From: Phycisphaeraceae bacterium | GTDB taxonomy: Bacteria > Planctomycetota > Phycisphaerae > Phycisphaerales > Phycisphaeraceae | Direction: 5' to 3' | Length of the DNA: 7,618 nt | NCBI GenBank assembly: GCA_020850375.1 | Contig: JADZET010000092.1 | Coordinates: 1-7,618 of the forward strand | Shown: piece by piece, positions 4,820 to 7,618 of the stretch | Position numbering within the stretch: position 1 is the first letter of the stretch | How the letters are laid out: each line of letters starts with the position of its first letter | Notes under the pieces: generated by a model | Seen by the model: the letters and a program-made list of their open reading frames with translations, nothing else | Database searches by the model: none | What the model was told of the DNA's origin: nothing | Position numbers and translations under genes: made by a program

Positions 4820-6634
4820 ATGCCCGCCGCCAACCAAAACCTCGCCGCCATCTTCCAGCAGATGGCCGACATCACCGAGATCCTCGGCGGCGACCGTTTC
4901 CGCGTCCTCTCTTTTCAGAAGGCCGCCCGACTCCTCGACGAACTCCCCAACGACCTGACCGACCCCGACACCTCCAAACTCTCCAAGCTCCCCGGCATCG
5001 GCAAGGGCGCCGCCGAACGCATCGCCGAGTACCTCACCACCGGCAAGATCCAGGAGCACCAGACCCTCCTCGCCCAGATCCCCCCCCGCCTCCTCGAACT
5101 CCTCGAACTCCAGGGCGTCGGCCCCAAGACCGTCGCCCTGCTCTGGAACACCGCCCACGTCACCTGCCTCGACGACCTCCGCCAACAACTCCAGACCAAC
5201 ACCCTCCCCCCCCTCCCCGGCTTCGGCGAAAAGAAACTCGCCAACCTCCGCCAAGCCCTCGCCTTCCTCGACCAGGTCGGCGGCGACGACCGACGACTCC
5301 GCATCGGCCAGGCCATGCCCCTCGCCCGATGGATCATCAACCAGCTCCGACAACAACTCGGCGACTCTCTCTCCGACCTCCAATACGCCGGCAGCCTCCG
5401 ACGCGGCAAGGAAACCATCGGCGACCTCGACCTCCTCGCCTCCATGCTCTCCCCCAAAGCCCAGGCCCTCCCGGGCCTGGGTCCCGACAACGACAGCGAT
5501 CTCGACCCCAACGACCAACTCACCGAAACCATCACCACCGCCTTCACCTCCCTCCCCCTCGTCGACGCCGTCCTCGCCCAGGGACCCACCAAGTCCGCCG
5601 TCCGACTCAATGCCGACGGCCACCACCTCCGCGTCGACCTCCGCCTCGTCCCCCCCGAGTCCTTCGGCGCCGCCCTGCTCTACTTCACCGGCTCCAAGGA
5701 CCACAACGTCCGCCTCCGTGAACGCGCCATCGCCCGCCACCTCAAACTCAACGAATACGGCCTATTCCGCGGCGAAAAACGCATCGCCGGCCGAATCGAG
5801 CAGGAGATCTTCCAAGCCCTCGACCTCGACTTCATCCCCCCCGAGCTCCGCGAGGACCACGGCGAGATCGGCCTATCCGAACGACACACCCTGCCCGATC
5901 TCATCGACCTCGACGACCTCCGCGCCGAACTCCACGCCCACACCAACGCCAGCGACGGCTCCTGGTCCATCGCCGAGCTCGCCCAGTACTGCGCCGACCG
6001 CCGCATGCACACCCTCGCCGTCACCGACCATTCGAAAAGCCAATTCCAAGCCCACGGCCTGTCCGAGGAACGCCTCGAAAAACACATCCAAGCCATCCGC
6101 GACGTCGCCCACCGCTTCAAGAACATGACCCTCCTCGCCGGCGCCGAGGTCGACATCCTCGCCGACGGAAAGCTCGACTACCCCGACAGCCTCCTCAAGG
6201 AACTCGACATCGTCGTCGCCTCACCCCACGCCGCACTCACCCAGGACTCCTCCAAGGCCACCTCCCGCCTCCTCCGCGCCATCGACAACCGCTACGTCAC
6301 CATCCTCGGCCACCCCACCGGCCGACTCATCCTCCGCCGACCAGGCCTCTCACCCGACATCGAGACCATCGCCCAAGCCGCCGCCGAACGCGGCATCGCC
6401 CTCGAAATCAACGCCAACTCCCACCGCCTCGACCTCCGCGACTCACACGCCCGCATCGCCCTCGACGCCGGCTGCAAGCTCGCCATCAACACCGACGCCC
6501 ACGGCCCAGCCGACCTCGACCAGCTCTTCTACGGCCTACAGACCGCCCGCCGCGCCGGCGCAACAAAAAAAGACGTCGTCAACGCCCTCTCCCGCGATGC
6601 CCTCTTGAAATGGATCCGCTCGACCCGCCCCTGA
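4820..6634 (+). CDS. polX: DNA polymerase X family protein with PHP domain
   Basis: A 604-residue bacterial family X DNA polymerase fused to a PHP phosphoesterase domain. Such enzymes fill short gaps in base-excision repair and, through PHP, have 3'-5' exonuclease or AP-site processing activity. An N-terminal helix-hairpin-helix region has LSKLPGIGKGAAERI (54-68), LELQGVGPKTVALL (95-108) and LPPLPGFGEKKLANL (129-143). The palm holds GSLRRGKETIGDLDLL (191-206) with catalytic Asp 202 and Asp 204, and Asp 273 in HLRVDLR. SFGAALLYFTGSKDHN (281-296) is a conserved thumb segment. The PHP domain retains its metal ligands: HAHTNASDG (372-380), TDH (402-404), GAEVDI (441-446), SPH (468-470), HPTGR (498-502) and NTDAHG (557-562). 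Oddly, an extra loop of about 20 residues after 206 (KAQALPGLGPDNDSDLDPND, 213-232) contains an in-frame palindromic element. The start at 4820 gives the usual short N-terminus but lacks a clear ribosome binding site. Confidence 0.93.
   Translation: MPAANQNLAAIFQQMADITEILGGDRFRVLSFQKAARLLDELPNDLTDPDTSKLSKLPGIGKGAAERIAEYLTTGKIQEHQTLLAQIPPRLLELLELQGVGPKTVALLWNTAHVTCLDDLRQQLQTNTLPPLPGFGEKKLANLRQALAFLDQVGGDDRRLRIGQAMPLARWIINQLRQQLGDSLSDLQYAGSLRRGKETIGDLDLLASMLSPKAQALPGLGPDNDSDLDPNDQLTETITTAFTSLPLVDAVLAQGPTKSAVRLNADGHHLRVDLRLVPPESFGAALLYFTGSKDHNVRLRERAIARHLKLNEYGLFRGEKRIAGRIEQEIFQALDLDFIPPELREDHGEIGLSERHTLPDLIDLDDLRAELHAHTNASDGSWSIAELAQYCADRRMHTLAVTDHSKSQFQAHGLSEERLEKHIQAIRDVAHRFKNMTLLAGAEVDILADGKLDYPDSLLKELDIVVASPHAALTQDSSKATSRLLRAIDNRYVTILGHPTGRLILRRPGLSPDIETIAQAAAERGIALEINANSHRLDLRDSHARIALDAGCKLAINTDAHGPADLDQLFYGLQTARRAGATKKDVVNALSRDALLKWIRSTRP
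5460..5481. repeat. Palindromic element copy E, in frame inside polX
   Basis: Arms CCCAGGCCC (5460-5468) and GGGCCTGGG (5473-5481) are exact reverse complements around a 4-base loop TCCC. The left flank (CTCTCCCCCAAAG) and right flank (TCC) resemble those of the intergenic copies. Compared with copy C, arm positions 8 and 9 changed from AT to CC and the partner positions from AT to GG, so pairing is preserved by two compensating changes. It encodes AQALPGLG (residues 214-221), in a loop that other PolX proteins lack or have shorter. Confidence 0.78.
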
Positions 6635-6637
6635 CCC

Positions 6638-7558
6638 TCACGCCTGACTCGTCACCGTCGCCCCCGAAACCTCTCCCGTCGTCACCGTCACCTCCGGCCG
6701 CCGCTCCATCTCCATCAACGCCCGCGCCAGCGCCAGATAATCCTTCGCCCCATTCGACTCCGGCGCATACTCAAAGATCGTCTTCCCGAAGCTCGGGCAC
6801 TCCGCCAGCTTGATATTCCGCCTCACCGCCGGCTCAAGCACCCTCGCCCTCCGCCAAGGAACCTCCATCGACCCCGCCGCGTCGAAGAACGTCTTGAGGT
6901 CCGCCATCACCTCACCCGCCAATACCGTCTGACCCTCGAACATGCAAGGGATCACACCCGCCACCGTCAGCCCCGGGTTGATCGACCTCTGGATCATGCT
7001 CACCGTCTCGAGCAGCTTGCTCAAACCCTGCAGCGCCAAAAAGTGCGCCTGCATCGGCACCAACACCTCCTCCGCCAACGCCAGCGCATTGATCGTGAGC
7101 AGCCCCAAGCTAGGCGGGCAATCGATCAGCACGTACGAGAACGGCCGCTCCCGCTCCGCCTCCAGCAGCGCCGTCACCTTATCCCTCAGGATCCGCTGCG
7201 CCGTGCCCGACCCGGACATCCCCGCCAGTTCCGTCTCCACCCCCGCCAGGTTCACCTCCGCCGGCAGCACCGACATCATCTCATTCACATGCCGCACCAC
7301 CCCCTCCGCCGTCACCTCGGGGTCCGTCAAAAGGTCATACACCGACTTCTCGACCCCATCCGGGTCCACCCCCACGTGCAGCGTCAGGTGCGCCTGCGGG
7401 TCCAAATCAATGAGCAACACCCGCCGCCCCTGCCGCGCCACCGCCGCGCCCAGGTTCACCGTCGTGGTCGTCTTCCCGACCCCGCCCTTCTGGTTGATCA
7501 GCGCCAGTATCCGCCGCGTCTGATTCGCGCCCCAGCCCCCGCCTCCTTGCGCCCCCAA
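6638..7558 (-). CDS. parA: ParA/Soj-family partition ATPase
   Basis: A 306-residue MinD/ParA-type ATPase. Such proteins bind DNA nonspecifically as ATP dimers and, with a ParB partner, move chromosome origins or plasmids. The deviant Walker A motif NQKGGVGKTT (22-31) has signature Lys 24 and Lys 29. Walker A' is LLIDLDPQ (48-55) and Walker B is YVLIDCPPSLG (142-152) with Asp 146. The Soj-like C-terminal segment RNIKLAECPSFGKTIFEYAP (247-266) plus GAKDYLALA is also present. A 20-residue Thr/Val-rich tail follows. No ATG or GTG fits before Walker A. The in-frame TTG at 7558 is the only usual start codon available and lies about 24 bases after a TATACT hexamer. A strong-looking AAGGAGG (7548-7542) is inside the first codons with no in-frame start after it, so the start is uncertain. 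No parB lies inside the window; it could lie beyond the right edge. Its stop faces the polX stop with a 3-bp gap. Confidence 0.9.
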   Translation of the reverse strand: MGAQGGGGWGANQTRRILALINQKGGVGKTTTTVNLGAAVARQGRRVLLIDLDPQAHLTLHVGVDPDGVEKSVYDLLTDPEVTAEGVVRHVNEMMSVLPAEVNLAGVETELAGMSGSGTAQRILRDKVTALLEAERERPFSYVLIDCPPSLGLLTINALALAEEVLVPMQAHFLALQGLSKLLETVSMIQRSINPGLTVAGVIPCMFEGQTVLAGEVMADLKTFFDAAGSMEVPWRRARVLEPAVRRNIKLAECPSFGKTIFEYAPESNGAKDYLALARALMEMERRPEVTVTTGEVSGATVTSQA

Positions 7559-7581
7559 CGTCCACCCCCAACCCTCGCGCC

Positions 7582-7587
7582 AGTATA
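7582..7587 (-). promoter_or_regulatory. Possible -10 element of the parA promoter
   Basis: The minus strand reads TATACT, one base from the TATAAT consensus, in otherwise G/C-rich DNA, 24 bases upstream of the TTG start. Expected transcription would begin near 7575 with a leader of about 17 bases. No good -35 match is seen 16-18 bases upstream, so this rests on one hexamer. Confidence 0.35.
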
Positions 7588-7618
7588 ACCCCCCCCAGCG
7601 AGCCGCGACGTCCCCGTC

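Noticed and set aside
6638..7558. Plasmid origin or integrated plasmid suggested by parA
   Set aside because: Soj-type ParA is also chromosomal, and no parB, parS-like repeat or replication gene is visible in the window.
1..7618. Terminal inverted match CGGCTCGCTGGG (11-22) against its reverse complement at 7594-7605
   Set aside because: A 12-base inverted match is expected about once or more by chance in 7.6 kb of GC-rich sequence. The flanks do not extend it, so it is not evidence of an element or circular joint.

Overview
This is a GC-rich window (about two-thirds G+C by eye) with almost every codon third position C or G. It carries seven recognisable bacterial genes packed with very short gaps. 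The codon bias, the Shine-Dalgarno sites (AAGGAG, AGGAG, GGAGGT) and the gene mix (GH29 fucosidase, short MgtC, PHP-type PolX, Soj-like ParA) would suit a planctomycete, perhaps of the Phycisphaerae. That placement is an impression from composition and gene types, not a demonstrated assignment.

Layout, left to right. Positions 1-123 are odd: a perfect 32-bp palindrome (47-78) and a short A/T-richer stretch lead into the C-terminal anticodon-binding part of a methionyl-tRNA synthetase (to 554, + strand), whose catalytic part is missing. Four genes on the minus strand follow: a YjdF/DUF2238-like membrane protein (549-1193), a MATE-family exporter broken by an in-frame TAG (1273-2679), a short MgtC/SapB membrane protein (2819-3340) and a GH29 alpha-L-fucosidase (3437-4702). 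A 117-bp divergent intergenic region then separates the fucosidase from polX (4820-6634, + strand). PolX converges with a ParA/Soj ATPase on the minus strand (6638-7558) with only 3 bp between the two stop codons. No rRNA, tRNA, CRISPR array or transposase gene was seen.

The most interesting signal is a family of small palindromic elements. Four copies (2741-2761, 2776-2797, 3365-3386, 3406-3426) form two pairs that bracket mgtC. A fifth copy (5460-5481) lies in frame inside polX, just after the catalytic GDLD motif. All five share CCCAGGC...GCCTGGG arms, and all have the same orientation, as shown by an asymmetric left flank ending in AAG (CTTTCCCAAG in the best copies). The arms of the polX copy differ from an intergenic copy by two compensating base-pair changes, so the symmetry is being kept. 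This resembles REP/BIME elements in intergenic DNA and Rickettsia palindromic elements inside genes, but I do not recognise this particular family.

The genes do not form an obvious single pathway. The minus-strand block (fucosidase, MgtC, MATE, DUF2238) is co-directional with gaps of 79-139 bp and could be one or several transcripts. Any shared transcript would carry the palindromes as hairpins between cistrons. PolX and ParA are housekeeping-type DNA repair and chromosome or plasmid partition functions.
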